A DNA stretch of 64,000 nucleotides from Anaerolineales bacterium (GCA_015075625.1 JABTTZ010000001.1:1860001-1924000); one strand, 5' to 3'; counted from the first letter of the stretch, positions 9,149-18,426 are shown. Notes: generated by a model from the sequence alone, not told the origin. Numbers and translations are program-made.

Positions 9149-9188
9149 AAATCCGCACTAAAGAATAAGGGCAGAATAAAGGCTTGGT

Positions 9189-9674
9189 ATGTTCGCTAAA
9201 ACAACCTTTCAAACCCAGTTTGCTTATCACTGGCATACCGTTCGTCACCTGATGGACTTCGCGGCAAAGCTCCCCGACGCCGAATACCGTGAAGATGCTG
9301 GTTACGGGCATGGCTCGATCCACAGCATCTTGTTTCACATTCTCCGTGCCGATGAGGGCTGGCGGCGGGCATTAGAGACAGGATCGCGCCAAGAGCCGCT
9401 GACACCCGAACTATACCCCGATCTTGCCGCGCTCCGCGAGGGGTATGCCCGTGAACAAGCGGCGTGGGACTCCTACCTGAACGGATTGAGCGTGGCGCAC
9501 ATTGAGGGAAAAATAACCCTCACTTCGCCACGTGGCGAGGCAACCTATGATCTAGCACGTATCCTTCAGCATCTTATCATTCATGGGATGCAGCATCACT
9601 CAGAGATTGCTGCTTTGCTGACCCGTAAAGGACATTCACCAGGAAATCTTGATTTTCTGTTTTTCACGGGCTAG
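9189..9674 (+). CDS. DinB-family metal-dependent protein
   Basis: Four-helix DinB/YfiT-like protein of 161 aa. The three histidines that normally bind the divalent metal are present: H50 in SILFHILRADEGWRR, then H132 and H136 in IIHGMQHHSEIAALL. Members include bacillithiol and mycothiol transferases and many uncharacterised detoxification proteins; the family name comes from a damage-inducible Bacillus gene and does not mean DNA polymerase IV. Lies 40 bp behind the FAD monooxygenase on the same strand and may be co-transcribed. Exact reaction unknown. Confidence 0.88.
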   Translation: MFAKTTFQTQFAYHWHTVRHLMDFAAKLPDAEYREDAGYGHGSIHSILFHILRADEGWRRALETGSRQEPLTPELYPDLAALREGYAREQAAWDSYLNGLSVAHIEGKITLTSPRGEATYDLARILQHLIIHGMQHHSEIAALLTRKGHSPGNLDFLFFTG

Positions 9675-9903
9675 ATATGGGCTACCTGAAGTAGATGCTG
9701 TACGCAAGCCTTGAGCCTTGTTATAATCACGCATTTGTGTTCGGGGCAATTTTCACAAGCCGTTTGAGGATCGTTATCATCACGTGAGAATCATCCCTTT
9801 GAACTTATGTGGTCTTATCAGACATCGCCCTAACTGGTGCTATGCCGTATAGCAACGCATCATAAGGGGGGGCGACTATAGACAGTAAGGGCGTGCTGCG
9901 TTT

Positions 9904-11382
9904 ATGTGGCTGCTGACGATTCTTCTCGTTGTCATCTATTTTCCTGTGTTCGCGTTGTTGGTCATCTACGGCGCGAACCTCTATATCTTGATTCTGATCA
10001 CCTTCTGGCGGCGAAAGCGTCTAGATGCTACCCCCTCAGAGGTGACGCCGTTTGTCACCGTACAAGTCCCGCTCTATAACGAGCAGCACGTCAGTGAACG
10101 GGTTATTGATGCGGTTGCCCACCTAGATTACCCTTTGGATTGCCTCCAAATTCAAATCTTGGACGATTCCACCGACGAAACGCGGGACATTGTGGCGGCA
10201 CGGGTCGGCTATTGGCAAGCGCAGGGGCTAGACATTGAGCATTGCCATCGGGTAGATCGCAGCGGGTACAAAGCGGGGGCGTTGGCAAAGGCATTCCCCA
10301 CCGCCAGGGGTGAATACATTGCCATTTTTGACGCCGATTTTCTTCCTCATGCGAATTTCCTGCGGGAGACAATACCCTTTCTTCAGCATGACCCCCACGC
10401 CGCCTTCATCCAATCGCGGTGGGAGCATCTCAACCTAACCGCCTCATGGCTAACGCGCCTACAAGGGGTTGCCCTTGACAGCCATTTCATGATAGAGCAG
10501 TACGCCCGCTCACGGGGGGGGTTTGCCTTCGGGTTTAATGGGACGGCGGGGGTTTGGCGGCGCACGGCAATCATAGATGCTGGTGGGTGGCGAGACAGCA
10601 CCCTAACGGAAGACCTCGATCTGACGTACCGCGCATGGCTGCACGGCTGGCACGGGTTGTATCGCCAAGATGTTACCGCCCCGGCAGAACTACCACCGAC
10701 GATGACCGGCTTCCGTCGCCAACAAGCCCGCTGGCAGCGAGGCAGCATTGAAGTAGCGCGAATGCTTCTTCCCGATATTTGGCGGAGCGGCTATCCGCTG
10801 CTCGCCAAGATTGAGGCGACGATCCACCTCTTGGGTCCGTTGGTGACGCCGCTCATGGCGTTCTTGCTCATCTCCTACCCGTTTCTGCTTCTTCTGGGGC
10901 GGCTGATCCCGGGCTTTGTCATTCCCCCCAACAGCCTTGATTTCTTGGGTCCGATCACCCTTGCCCCGCCGCTTTTTTTCATCACCAGCCAAATCCTTGC
11001 CAGACGTTCTACCCTGAACGCCGTTGTGGGGGTGGTGCTTTGCCAAATTATTGGCGCGGGCATGGCGATGAACACCCTGCGGGCGGTCATAAAAGCCCTT
11101 CTTGGACAGCATGGCGAATTCCTTCGCACGCCGAAATTTGGCGATAAAAAGGAGACCGTATGGCAAAGCAAGTACCATGTCCGCGCCGATCCCGGGATTG
11201 CCCTTGATATTGTTTGGGGCTTTTTTGCCCTTCTTGCCGCAATTTTGGGGCTGATTCATGGGCATAACTTTGTGACGCTGTATGGATTCGTCTCGTGCTT
11301 GGGCAGTTGGTGGGTGGCTGGTTGGACGATCCTACCCGACATTCGAGCGGCGTTTCGGGCGAAACGTTTGGCAGTAGCGTAA
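9904..11382 (+). CDS. Processive GT2-family membrane glycosyltransferase (BcsA/mannan-synthase-like)
   Basis: Membrane glycosyltransferase of 492 aa, GT2 family, polymerising or transferring sugars from a nucleotide donor across the membrane. Visible: N-terminal membrane segment (1-34), cytoplasmic GT-A domain with VQVPLYNE (54-61), DDSTD (87-91), DADF (143-146), TEDLDLTYRAWLHGW and the processive QxxRW motif as QQARWQRGS, then four hydrophobic C-terminal segments. This architecture matches cellulose or glucomannan synthase-like proteins rather than single-sugar transferases. No PilZ domain is visible. A 2TM-domain gene follows 26 bp downstream. A TATAAT at 9722-9727 with a long leader could be its promoter. 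Confidence 0.88.
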   Translation: MWLLTILLVVIYFPVFALLVIYGANLYILILITFWRRKRLDATPSEVTPFVTVQVPLYNEQHVSERVIDAVAHLDYPLDCLQIQILDDSTDETRDIVAARVGYWQAQGLDIEHCHRVDRSGYKAGALAKAFPTARGEYIAIFDADFLPHANFLRETIPFLQHDPHAAFIQSRWEHLNLTASWLTRLQGVALDSHFMIEQYARSRGGFAFGFNGTAGVWRRTAIIDAGGWRDSTLTEDLDLTYRAWLHGWHGLYRQDVTAPAELPPTMTGFRRQQARWQRGSIEVARMLLPDIWRSGYPLLAKIEATIHLLGPLVTPLMAFLLISYPFLLLLGRLIPGFVIPPNSLDFLGPITLAPPLFFITSQILARRSTLNAVVGVVLCQIIGAGMAMNTLRAVIKALLGQHGEFLRTPKFGDKKETVWQSKYHVRADPGIALDIVWGFFALLAAILGLIHGHNFVTLYGFVSCLGSWWVAGWTILPDIRAAFRAKRLAVA

Positions 11383-11408
11383 CGTACTAAAAGCAAAAAG
11401 GACGTGCC

Positions 11409-11870
11409 ATGAGCGATATTGACCATGAAGCCATCCGCCGGCGGGTGGAAAAGCGGATGAAACAGCGCCAAGAGTTCTTCATCCATTTCGCCATCTACAT
11501 TGCCATCAACCTGGTTCTGTGGGTGGTTTACCTTTTCAACCTTGTCGATCCCTTCACCATGTTCGACATTAACGAATTTCGCTTTCCCTACCCGCTGTTA
11601 GTTATGATTGCCTGGGGCATTGGTCTCCTCAGCCATGGTTTGGATACCTATTTCAAAACAAGCGATAGGCTGGTAAACCGCCGTGAGGATGCTATCCAGC
11701 GTGAGATTGAGCGCGAACGCGCCCGTCTTGGCTTAGCCCCCGCTGAATTTCAAAAATCAAAACGTCGCGCCCGCCTCGGTGAAGATGGCGAGCTTGTCTA
11801 CGATGATGAGCGCGATCCAGTCGATGACGACAACGCTGTACCAGCCCGAACACAACGCTCAGAACGCTAG
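11409..11870 (+). CDS. 2TM-domain small membrane protein
   Basis: Protein of 153 aa with the 2TM domain: a basic N-terminus (IRRRVEKRMKQRQEFFIHF), two hydrophobic helices (about 24-43 and 60-77), then RLVNRREDAIQREIERERARLG and a charged C-terminal tail. In the family this domain is found alone or fused to histidine kinases; the function is unknown. AAAAAGGA lies seven bases ahead of the ATG. Probably the second gene of a pair with the GT2 enzyme. Confidence 0.85.
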   Translation: MSDIDHEAIRRRVEKRMKQRQEFFIHFAIYIAINLVLWVVYLFNLVDPFTMFDINEFRFPYPLLVMIAWGIGLLSHGLDTYFKTSDRLVNRREDAIQREIERERARLGLAPAEFQKSKRRARLGEDGELVYDDERDPVDDDNAVPARTQRSER

Positions 11871-11899
11871 AGTTCACCATACCCTACGATCACCGATGA

Positions 11900-12247
11900 C
11901 GCGCCGCTCGCTCTCTTGACTGCCTTCGTCCGCGCTTGCCAGCGCTCTTTCCGAAAGACCCTACTTGGCGCACCTTTAACGCTCGTTTAGAGGCGCATTT
12001 TCCGGCGCGTATGGCGGTGTGGCTTGATGCAGCTCAGGCGGGGGTGATTGCCCTTGAGCGCACGCATGGCGGCGAAGTAATCCTCATCTTAGCAAATGTT
12101 ACCGAGGCGGAAGTGACCCTTGATGGACGCTACTTGCCGCCCATCAACCCGCGTGGGGTGTACACCGACCCGCTCAGTGGTGAAAGCCTCCGTCCAGGGA
12201 CGATCACCCTGAACGCTTATGGGATGGTCTGGTTGCAATACCCCTAA
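11900..12247 (+). pseudogene. C-terminal remnant of a GH13 (sucrose-phosphorylase/amylosucrase-like) enzyme
   Basis: The frame is open from 11900 to the stop at 12245-12247 and has no ATG; TTG at 11936 is the first start-like codon. The translation (LRPRLPALFPKDPTWR, then GVIALERTHGGEVILILANV, then LNAYGMVWLQY) matches the last helix and the C-terminal beta domain of GH13 sugar phosphorylases, without the catalytic barrel. The upstream neighbour is a complete 2TM gene, so the rest of the enzyme has been deleted. Could be expressed as a short protein, but a decayed fragment is more likely. Confidence 0.55.
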
Positions 12248-12359
12248 AGATCACTTGCCTTCAAACAAGGTAATTCTAGTACAAAGAAAAAATCGGTTGG
12301 CGAATAAGGGAAAAGTAGCGAACTTCCCCTTTCAGATCGATCCTTATGCCCCTTCCGTC

Positions 12360-12365
12360 TATAAT
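12360..12365 (+). promoter_or_regulatory. Consensus -10 box ahead of pcrA
   Basis: A perfect TATAAT lies about 30 bp ahead of the TTG start at 12396, with the GGAGAG ribosome site between them. No good -35 is visible. Its place argues that the long upstream extension of the frame (from 12219) is not translated. Confidence 0.5.
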
Positions 12366-12395
12366 CTTTCCCACGAACGACAACGGAGAGTCCTC

Positions 12396-14603
12396 TTGTC
12401 CACAAATGCTATTTTGGATGGGCTGAACGATGCCCAACGTGCCGCTGTCTCCACACCGGCGGGGGCAACCCTGGTTGTTGCCGGACCCGGCAGCGGCAAA
12501 ACTCGCGTCCTGACACGGCGGGTTGCCTATCTGATCACCGAGATGGGCGTTTACCCCGAAGAAATCATGGCAGTGACGTTTACGAATAAAGCCGCCGGGG
12601 AAATGCGCGTGCGCATCGAAAAGATTTTAGGGCGAACGATGCGCGGGCTTGCCGTTGGGACATTTCACGCCCTGTGCGCCCGCATCTTGCGCCGCGAGGC
12701 AGCCCATATTGCCCTGCGCCCCGACTTTTTAATTTATGACACCGAGGATCAACTTGCCACGATGAAGGTGGCAATTGAAGACCTCAATCTCGACTCGGAT
12801 AAATTCAAACCACGCAGCATTCTAAGCGCCGTCTCTGCAGCAAAAAACGAACTGATCACGCCCGATACCTATCCAGACACCAGTCAGGGGGATCGCCTTG
12901 TCGCTAAGCTCTACCGTCGCTACGATGAGATTCTGCGGGCGTCCAACGCGCTGGACTTCGACGATCTTCTCATGCTGACGGTGTTTCTCTTTCGACGAGC
13001 GCCGGCTGTGATTGCGGATTATCGATCCCTGTATAAACATATCCTTGTCGATGAATTTCAGGATACAAACGCCGCACAATATGCTTTACTGAGGCTTTTG
13101 GAGGGGGATACCGAACCCCAAAATAGCCTTTTTTGTGTGGGCGACCCCGACCAGAGCATCTATGCTTTTCGCGGGGCAGACTATCGGAATGTGACGCGCT
13201 TTCAAGCCGATCATCCCCATGTGCGGGTGATTCTTTTGGAGGAAAATTACCGCTCGCATCAGGCGATCCTTGATGCGGCGATGGCGATCATTGACCGCAA
13301 CCCGAACCGCATCAAGAAAAACCTGACCACCCCGCGCACCGACAGCCGTCCAATCATGGCGAAACAACTCAGCGATGACCGTGACGAGGCGGATTATGTG
13401 GCATGGACGATCCGCGAATACCAACGGATGGGTCACCCCCTGCGGGATTGCGCCATTATGTACCGCACGAACGCGCAATCCCGCACCCTTGAAGAATCGT
13501 TCCGCCGTCTCAAACTTCCCTACCGGCTGATTGGGGGCGTGCGGTTTTATGGGCGTAAGGAAGTCAAAGATGTCCTTGCTTACCTCCGTCTGATTGTGAA
13601 TCCCGATGATTCGATCAGCCTGAAGCGGATTATCAATATCCCCCGTCGGGGGATTGGGGCGACAACGATCAGCCAGTTGGAAGGGTATGCGGGGGCGCGG
13701 GGGATGAGCGTCTATGCCGCGCTCTTAGCGCTTCCCCATGCCGCTGATTCGCCGTTTAACAGCAAGGCAAAGAAACTGCTTGGCGAATTCACGGAGATGA
13801 TTGAACGTTGGCGCAGCATGGTGGCGACAACCAGCGTCAGCGATCTGGTGCGGGATATTCTGGAAACGACGCACTACATCGATTCGATCAACGATGGCTC
13901 GGAAGAAGGGAAAGACCGCGCCCAAAACGTCCAAGAGCTTTACAACGCGACGAAAGAAGCAGGCGAGATCACGCTCTCCCAATATTTGCAGGATGTCTCC
14001 CTTGTTGCCGATGTCGATAATTACGACGAGGATGCCGAAGGGGTCGTCTTGCTGACGTTGCACAGCGCCAAAGGGTTAGAATTTCCCATCGTTTTCATTG
14101 TGGGGTTGGAAGATGGTGTCTTGCCCCACCAAAATAGTTCCGACGATCCTGAAAAACTGTCCGAAGAACGCCGCCTTCTCTATGTGGGCATCACCCGTGC
14201 CGAGGAACACCTCCACCTGACATGGAAGCGCCGCCGTGCCGGATATGGTGGGTCGCCGGGGGAGTTTGCCATTCCTTCGCGGTTTTTGGCAGATTTGCCA
14301 GAACGCCTCGTCACTGGATCGCCCCTGCCCGGGAGTGCCGCTCGTGAGGTAGAACGCCGTCGCGCTGAACTGTGGACGCCCTCCCCCGCACCTGTCCACC
14401 GCCCGCCAACGCCGCGCCCGCAATCGAATGTCCAATCCTTCTATAAATCAGGGCAGCGGGTGCGCCATGAACGCTTTGGCGATGGGACGATTTTAGGGAG
14501 CGTTGTTCGCGGCGAGGAGGAAGAAATTACGGTGAAGTTTGATCGCGTGGGGATTAAGCGCCTCGCCGCCTCCGTCGCCCCGCTGACGCTTTTGGAGGAA
14601 TAA
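12396..14603 (+). CDS. pcrA: ATP-dependent DNA helicase, UvrD/PcrA (superfamily 1A)
   Basis: 3'-5' SF1A helicase of 735 aa used in excision repair, removal of recombinase and clearing transcription-replication conflicts. Visible: Q motif LNDAQRAAV, Walker A AGPGSGKT, motif II DEFQDTN, motif III GDPDQSIYAFRGA, motif IV ENYRS, motif V TLHSAKGLEFP, motif VI YVGITRAEEHLHL. The C-terminus carries the PcrA-type tail with a VRHERFGDGTIL Tudor-like segment that binds RNA polymerase in the family. TTG at 12396 is chosen: CGGAGAG five bases upstream, a TATAAT 30 bases upstream, and length matching PcrA; the longer frame from 12219 adds unrelated residues. Confidence 0.92.
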   Translation: MSTNAILDGLNDAQRAAVSTPAGATLVVAGPGSGKTRVLTRRVAYLITEMGVYPEEIMAVTFTNKAAGEMRVRIEKILGRTMRGLAVGTFHALCARILRREAAHIALRPDFLIYDTEDQLATMKVAIEDLNLDSDKFKPRSILSAVSAAKNELITPDTYPDTSQGDRLVAKLYRRYDEILRASNALDFDDLLMLTVFLFRRAPAVIADYRSLYKHILVDEFQDTNAAQYALLRLLEGDTEPQNSLFCVGDPDQSIYAFRGADYRNVTRFQADHPHVRVILLEENYRSHQAILDAAMAIIDRNPNRIKKNLTTPRTDSRPIMAKQLSDDRDEADYVAWTIREYQRMGHPLRDCAIMYRTNAQSRTLEESFRRLKLPYRLIGGVRFYGRKEVKDVLAYLRLIVNPDDSISLKRIINIPRRGIGATTISQLEGYAGARGMSVYAALLALPHAADSPFNSKAKKLLGEFTEMIERWRSMVATTSVSDLVRDILETTHYIDSINDGSEEGKDRAQNVQELYNATKEAGEITLSQYLQDVSLVADVDNYDEDAEGVVLLTLHSAKGLEFPIVFIVGLEDGVLPHQNSSDDPEKLSEERRLLYVGITRAEEHLHLTWKRRRAGYGGSPGEFAIPSRFLADLPERLVTGSPLPGSAAREVERRRAELWTPSPAPVHRPPTPRPQSNVQSFYKSGQRVRHERFGDGTILGSVVRGEEEEITVKFDRVGIKRLAASVAPLTLLEE

Positions 14604-14642
14604 AAGCACTGTAATGCCTGTCCGGTAACTAAGGTCTGTTGT

Positions 14643-14692
14643 GCGCCCGCCGCTAAAGCAGCGGGCTAGAAGTAACCACCCCTTCGGGGCTT
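14643..14692 (+). repeat. Double-hairpin interspersed repeat, copy 2
   Basis: Same left hairpin as copy 1, followed by AGAAGTAACCA and CCCCTTCGGGGCTT. Lies 40 bp behind pcrA. Confidence 0.85.
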
Positions 14693-14807
14693 GGAAATCA
14701 AAAAGCCGTACCGTGCCTTCCGTTTTAAGCCCCAACGGGGTGATCATGCCTAGCGCGTGAGCTTCAGCCCTGCGCCCCTGTAAGGGCGACCCCTGGGGTG
14801 TCCGTGT

Positions 14808-14857
14808 GCGCCCGCCGCTAAAGCAGTGGGCTAGAAGTAACCACCCCTCGGGGCTTA
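14808..14857 (+). repeat. Double-hairpin interspersed repeat, copy 3
   Basis: Differs from copy 2 by one base in the left stem (GTGGGC for GCGGGC, giving a G-T pair) and by one missing base in the right loop. It lies 165 bp from copy 2 in the same direction. Confidence 0.83.
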
Positions 14858-15106
14858 AAAGGCAAAAGACGCCGTTCGTCTTTCCCCCTTTCCCTGTCTA
14901 CGGGAAAAGGCGATTGCTGCGCAGTAACCGGGGGGGATAGGGGTTCTGACCCAAAACCGTCAACACAGTCTAGCTGCGGACACGCCTTGTAATACCCGCT
15001 GAGGCATTGAAACCAAGTCTCAAAATAAGATTGTGACAAACGATACTATGTCTTAGTTACGACACTCTAACGAAAATGGCTGTAGAATCATTCTAAGGAG
15101 GATCGG

Positions 15107-17092
15107 ATGATTCACACACTCGAAACAAAACATGAAGTCATTAGCACGACCTCATCTGAGGTTGTAAGCTGCTGTGAACCGAAGCGCGTTCCCCTCCATG
15201 AGGAGCAGGGGTTTTTCGCCAAACGTGAAGTGATCATGGTTATTCTTACCGCCCTCGGGTTGGGCGGGAGTATCGTCTTGGGCTGGGTGGGGGCGTCGCC
15301 CACCCTTGTGGGGATTGCTTTACTGGTCGCCTATGTCAATGGTGGCTATATGGGGTTGGTAGAGGGATGGGCAAGCCTGCGCAAGAGGCAGATCAACGTT
15401 GATGTCCTGATGATCTTGGCGGCATTTGGGGCAGCACTTGTCAATCAGGCACAGGAAGGGGCGCTGTTACTCTTTCTGTTCTTATTGAGCAATGTGTTGC
15501 AGCACTATGCGATGGAACGCAGCCGCAACGCCATACGCGCCCTGATGAAACTGCGCCCGAATGAAGCCTCCGTGCGGCGCGATGGGGAGATCGTTGTTGC
15601 CCCAGTGGAATCCCTTCAGATTGGTGAAATTGTCGTGATTCGCCCTGGCGAACGCCTGCCTGTCGATGGTGAGGTGATCGAAGGAATGAGTGCCGTTGAT
15701 CAAGCCTCGATCACCGGGGAATCGATGCCCGTGACGAAAGGGCTAGGCGACACGGTATTTGCCGGCACGGTGAATGGCGCTGGCGGGTTGGAAGTGCGGA
15801 CGACGCGCACCGTATCGGATACCACGCTTGCCCGAATCATTAAGATGGTGGAGGAAGCCCAAGATCAACGCGCCCCAACGCAGCGATTTATGGCAGCTTT
15901 CGAGCAAACCTATGCCAAGATCGTGATCCTCGTTGTTGCGCTCTACATTATCCTTCCGCCGTTGGTGTTGGGTGTAGCCTTCAGCGGGAATTTTTACCGA
16001 GCGATGGTGCTGCTGACGGCGCTTTCACCCTGTGCGCTGATCATTAGCACGCCCGCCGCGATTCTCGCGGCGATTGCCCATGCCGCCCGCCGAGGGGTGT
16101 TGTTCAAAGGCGGCGCCTACCTTGAGATGATGGCAACCTTGAAGGTGGTTGCTTTTGATAAGACGGGGACGATTACAGCCGGACGCCCTGTGGTGACGGA
16201 CGTAGTGCCCTTTGGGGAGACAGATCGCCACAGCCTTCTGGCGCTGACCGCCGCCCTCGAAGCACGGTCTGAGCATCCCATTGCCCTAGCGATCTTGACA
16301 CAGGCAAAAATAGATGGAATCACCCTCCCCGAACCAACCGCATTTGAGGCGATCTTGGGACGCGGGGTTTCCGGGCTGATTGATGGTGTGTTGGTGCGCG
16401 TTGGCACAATGCGCCTGATGGCAGAGAGCAGGCTAACTGTCCCGCCAGAGATTGCCGCCCTTCGCGAACGTTTTGAGGCAGCCGGAAAAACGGTAGTGAT
16501 TGCCCACCACGAGAAGGCTGGTTGGCTAGGGGTGATTGCCGTTGCCGATGAGCCGCGCCCAAACGCGAAGGCAGTGATTGCCCGTTTGCGCCGCGAGGGA
16601 ATCAAGCGGATCGTCATGTTGACCGGGGATAACGCCCGTGCCGCCGCCGAGATCGCCACCCAGGTGGGGGTGGATGACGTTCGCGCTGATCTCTTGCCGG
16701 GCGAAAAGCTGACGATTATTCGTGAGCTTCAAGGGCAATATGGCAAGGTGGCGATGATTGGGGATGGGGTGAATGATGCTCCGGCGCTGGCTGCGGCAAC
16801 GATTGGCATGGCGATGGGCGCAGCGGGGACGGACGTTGCCTTAGAGACGGCGGATGTCGTCCTCATGGCGGACGATCTGAACGGGATTGCCGATGTTATA
16901 GCGCTCAGCCACCGGACGCGCCGCGTGATGATCCAGAACATCAGCTTTGCCTTAGGGGTGATTGTCGTTTTGGTCATTGGGACGTTGGGCTTCAATTTGC
17001 CGCTTCCGCTTGGTGTCATTGGGCATGAGGGCAGCACGCTGATCGTCGTCCTGAATTCGCTGAAATTGCTGAGCATAAGGCGGCAAAGCTGA
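15107..17092 (+). CDS. P1B-4-type heavy-metal-translocating ATPase (Co/Zn/Fe/Ni class)
   Basis: Metal-exporting P-type ATPase of 661 aa in the cytoplasmic membrane. Visible: actuator motif TGES, transmembrane SPC at residues 307-309 in place of CPC, phosphorylation motif DKTGT with D351, GDGVNDAPAL hinge, and HEGST from H640 in the last helix. SPC plus HEGS/T defines subgroup P1B-4 (CoaT/CtpD/PfeT-like), whose members export Co2+, Fe2+, Zn2+ or Ni2+. There is no N-terminal MBD, only a CC pair at about residue 23-24 that might bind metal. Strong AAGGAGG five bases ahead of the ATG. Monocistronic. Metal specificity is not decided by sequence. Confidence 0.93.
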   Translation: MIHTLETKHEVISTTSSEVVSCCEPKRVPLHEEQGFFAKREVIMVILTALGLGGSIVLGWVGASPTLVGIALLVAYVNGGYMGLVEGWASLRKRQINVDVLMILAAFGAALVNQAQEGALLLFLFLLSNVLQHYAMERSRNAIRALMKLRPNEASVRRDGEIVVAPVESLQIGEIVVIRPGERLPVDGEVIEGMSAVDQASITGESMPVTKGLGDTVFAGTVNGAGGLEVRTTRTVSDTTLARIIKMVEEAQDQRAPTQRFMAAFEQTYAKIVILVVALYIILPPLVLGVAFSGNFYRAMVLLTALSPCALIISTPAAILAAIAHAARRGVLFKGGAYLEMMATLKVVAFDKTGTITAGRPVVTDVVPFGETDRHSLLALTAALEARSEHPIALAILTQAKIDGITLPEPTAFEAILGRGVSGLIDGVLVRVGTMRLMAESRLTVPPEIAALRERFEAAGKTVVIAHHEKAGWLGVIAVADEPRPNAKAVIARLRREGIKRIVMLTGDNARAAAEIATQVGVDDVRADLLPGEKLTIIRELQGQYGKVAMIGDGVNDAPALAAATIGMAMGAAGTDVALETADVVLMADDLNGIADVIALSHRTRRVMIQNISFALGVIVVLVIGTLGFNLPLPLGVIGHEGSTLIVVLNSLKLLSIRRQS

Positions 17093-17134
17093 GTGTAAGC
17101 GTGCCGCCTGATTTCAAGCCGTACCGCACAGCGA

Positions 17135-17635
17135 TCACAAGACACCGGTCAATTCCAGCAAATAAAGCGTGATCTCAACGAGATGATCCCGAAACGGGGG
17201 GGTGATTGCCGGCGCACTCTCCCCCCGATAGAGGATCACCCGATGGAGTCGTGGGCGCAGCACATCCCCCCAATCAAAATCGATCTGGACAATATCGGCG
17301 GCGCGATAGGCAACATATTGGGCATCATCACTGCCTAGCCGCCACCCCACCCCCCCCGCCGCTGTAGGCTGGCTGACAAGGCTGTGAAAGGGGTATTTTT
17401 TCAGGATCGCTTGCAATGCCTCACCATGCTCAGGGCTGGCGGTGTAGTAACGGTGGCGTATTCGAGCAGCGTCCACATCAGCAAGGATGCGTTGAACAGC
17501 GCTGGAGGCATCTGCCCCCAATGTGGCAAGGTGACGATCTAGCCGCCCTTCGTCAAGGTCGTAAAGACGAGCGATGTCGGCGGGGGCAAGCCCCATATCT
17601 TCGGCAATCTGTGCCTTCACCAAATCACTATTCAT
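17135..17635 (-). CDS. Hypothetical protein, 166 aa
   Basis: Not recognised. The N-terminal half is helical and acidic (AEDMGLAPADIARLYDLDEGRLDRHL, with a look of a helix-turn-helix), the C-terminal half is beta-rich with several aromatic residues (YVAYRAADIVQIDFDW, HRVILYRGES). Lies nine bases behind trmD on the same strand, its ribosome site falling just after the trmD stop, so it is probably co-transcribed with trmD. No function can be given. Confidence 0.65.
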   Translation of the reverse strand: MNSDLVKAQIAEDMGLAPADIARLYDLDEGRLDRHLATLGADASSAVQRILADVDAARIRHRYYTASPEHGEALQAILKKYPFHSLVSQPTAAGGVGWRLGSDDAQYVAYRAADIVQIDFDWGDVLRPRLHRVILYRGESAPAITPPFRDHLVEITLYLLELTGVL

Positions 17636-17644
17636 ACTGATTGA

Positions 17645-18409
17645 TCATCCTTTCCCCCGCGTCCGTACCCACTGCAAAGCAAGGTCGGCAAGGGCGTAAC
17701 GCTCCTTCTCGCTTAACTTTGCCCGCAACAACATATCGGGGCGCTGCTCCCACGTCCGCCGGAGCGCATCCGCCCGCCGCCATGCCATAATTGCCCGATG
17801 ATCACCGCCCTGTAAAACCGCCGGAACGGTTAGCCCACGAAAGTCCACTGGGCGGGTGTAGTGAGCATATTCTAACAACCCCGTTGCATGGGAGTCTTGA
17901 GCGGCGGCGTTGGCATCGCCCAAAACTCCGGGAATATGCCGCGCAAGGGCATCGATCATGATCATGGCGGGAAGTTCCCCTCCGGTCAAGACGAAATCGC
18001 CAATGCTGATCTCATCGGTAATCACCAGGTCTCGAACGCGCTCATCAACCCCTTCGTACCGCCCACAGAGAATCACAAGGCGCGGATACTGTGCCAGTTC
18101 TGCCGCCAGCGCTTGGTTAAAGACGCGCCCTTTGGGCGTGGTCAGAATGACCGGAACCCCCGCCGCCCCATCAAGAATGTGTTCTACAGCGTGAACAATC
18201 GGATCAACACGCATGACCATCCCCCCGCCGCCGCCATAGGGGGGTTCGTCGGTGACATGGTGTTTATCTGTGGTGTAATCGCGGATGTTATGCAGGCGCA
18301 CATCGAGAAGGTTCGCCGCTTGCGCCCGTTTGAGAATGCTCTCCGTGAGCGGACCCTCGAACATTGCCGGAAAAAGGGTCAGAACATCAATACGAAGTGG
18401 TGTCGCCAT
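17645..18409 (-). CDS. trmD: tRNA (guanine-N1)-methyltransferase
   Basis: TrmD of 254 aa, the SPOUT-class enzyme that methylates N1 of G37 next to the anticodon using S-adenosylmethionine, preventing +1 frameshifts. Visible: [19 protein letters not shown] at the N-terminus, [24 protein letters not shown], the knotted cofactor motif [10 protein letters not shown]-like segment, [12 protein letters not shown], and [16 protein letters not shown]. The ATG at 18409 is chosen because the family starts there; the open frame continues upstream to 18805 but overlaps the alpha/beta hydrolase. Not in the usual rpsP-rimM-rplS cluster. An extended -10 box lies directly ahead, suggesting an own, possibly leaderless, transcript. 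Confidence 0.94.
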   Translation of the reverse strand: MATPLRIDVLTLFPAMFEGPLTESILKRAQAANLLDVRLHNIRDYTTDKHHVTDEPPYGGGGGMVMRVDPIVHAVEHILDGAAGVPVILTTPKGRVFNQALAAELAQYPRLVILCGRYEGVDERVRDLVITDEISIGDFVLTGGELPAMIMIDALARHIPGVLGDANAAAQDSHATGLLEYAHYTRPVDFRGLTVPAVLQGGDHRAIMAWRRADALRRTWEQRPDMLLRAKLSEKERYALADLALQWVRTRGKG

Positions 18410-18416
18410 AAGGGAG

Positions 18417-18426
18417 ACTATAGCAT
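18417..18426 (-). promoter_or_regulatory. Extended -10 promoter immediately ahead of trmD
   Basis: On the minus strand TGcTATAGT ends eight bases before the trmD ATG, so transcription would begin at or within a base or two of the start codon. No Shine-Dalgarno is present in the short gap (CTCCCTT). Confidence 0.45.

Larger units (their letters stand above)
14604..15106. other. Repeat-rich intergenic region
   Basis: A 503-bp gap holding two direct copies of the double-hairpin repeat (14643 and 14808), a degenerate inverted half-copy between them (about 14723-14745), and then the leader of the metal ATPase gene. I see no gene. Confidence 0.6.

Noticed and set aside
14643-14857. CRISPR array from the tandem repeats
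   Set aside because: Only two full copies, repeats contain two hairpins and the intervening 115 bp is not of spacer size; no cas gene is nearby. No CRISPR array was seen in the window.
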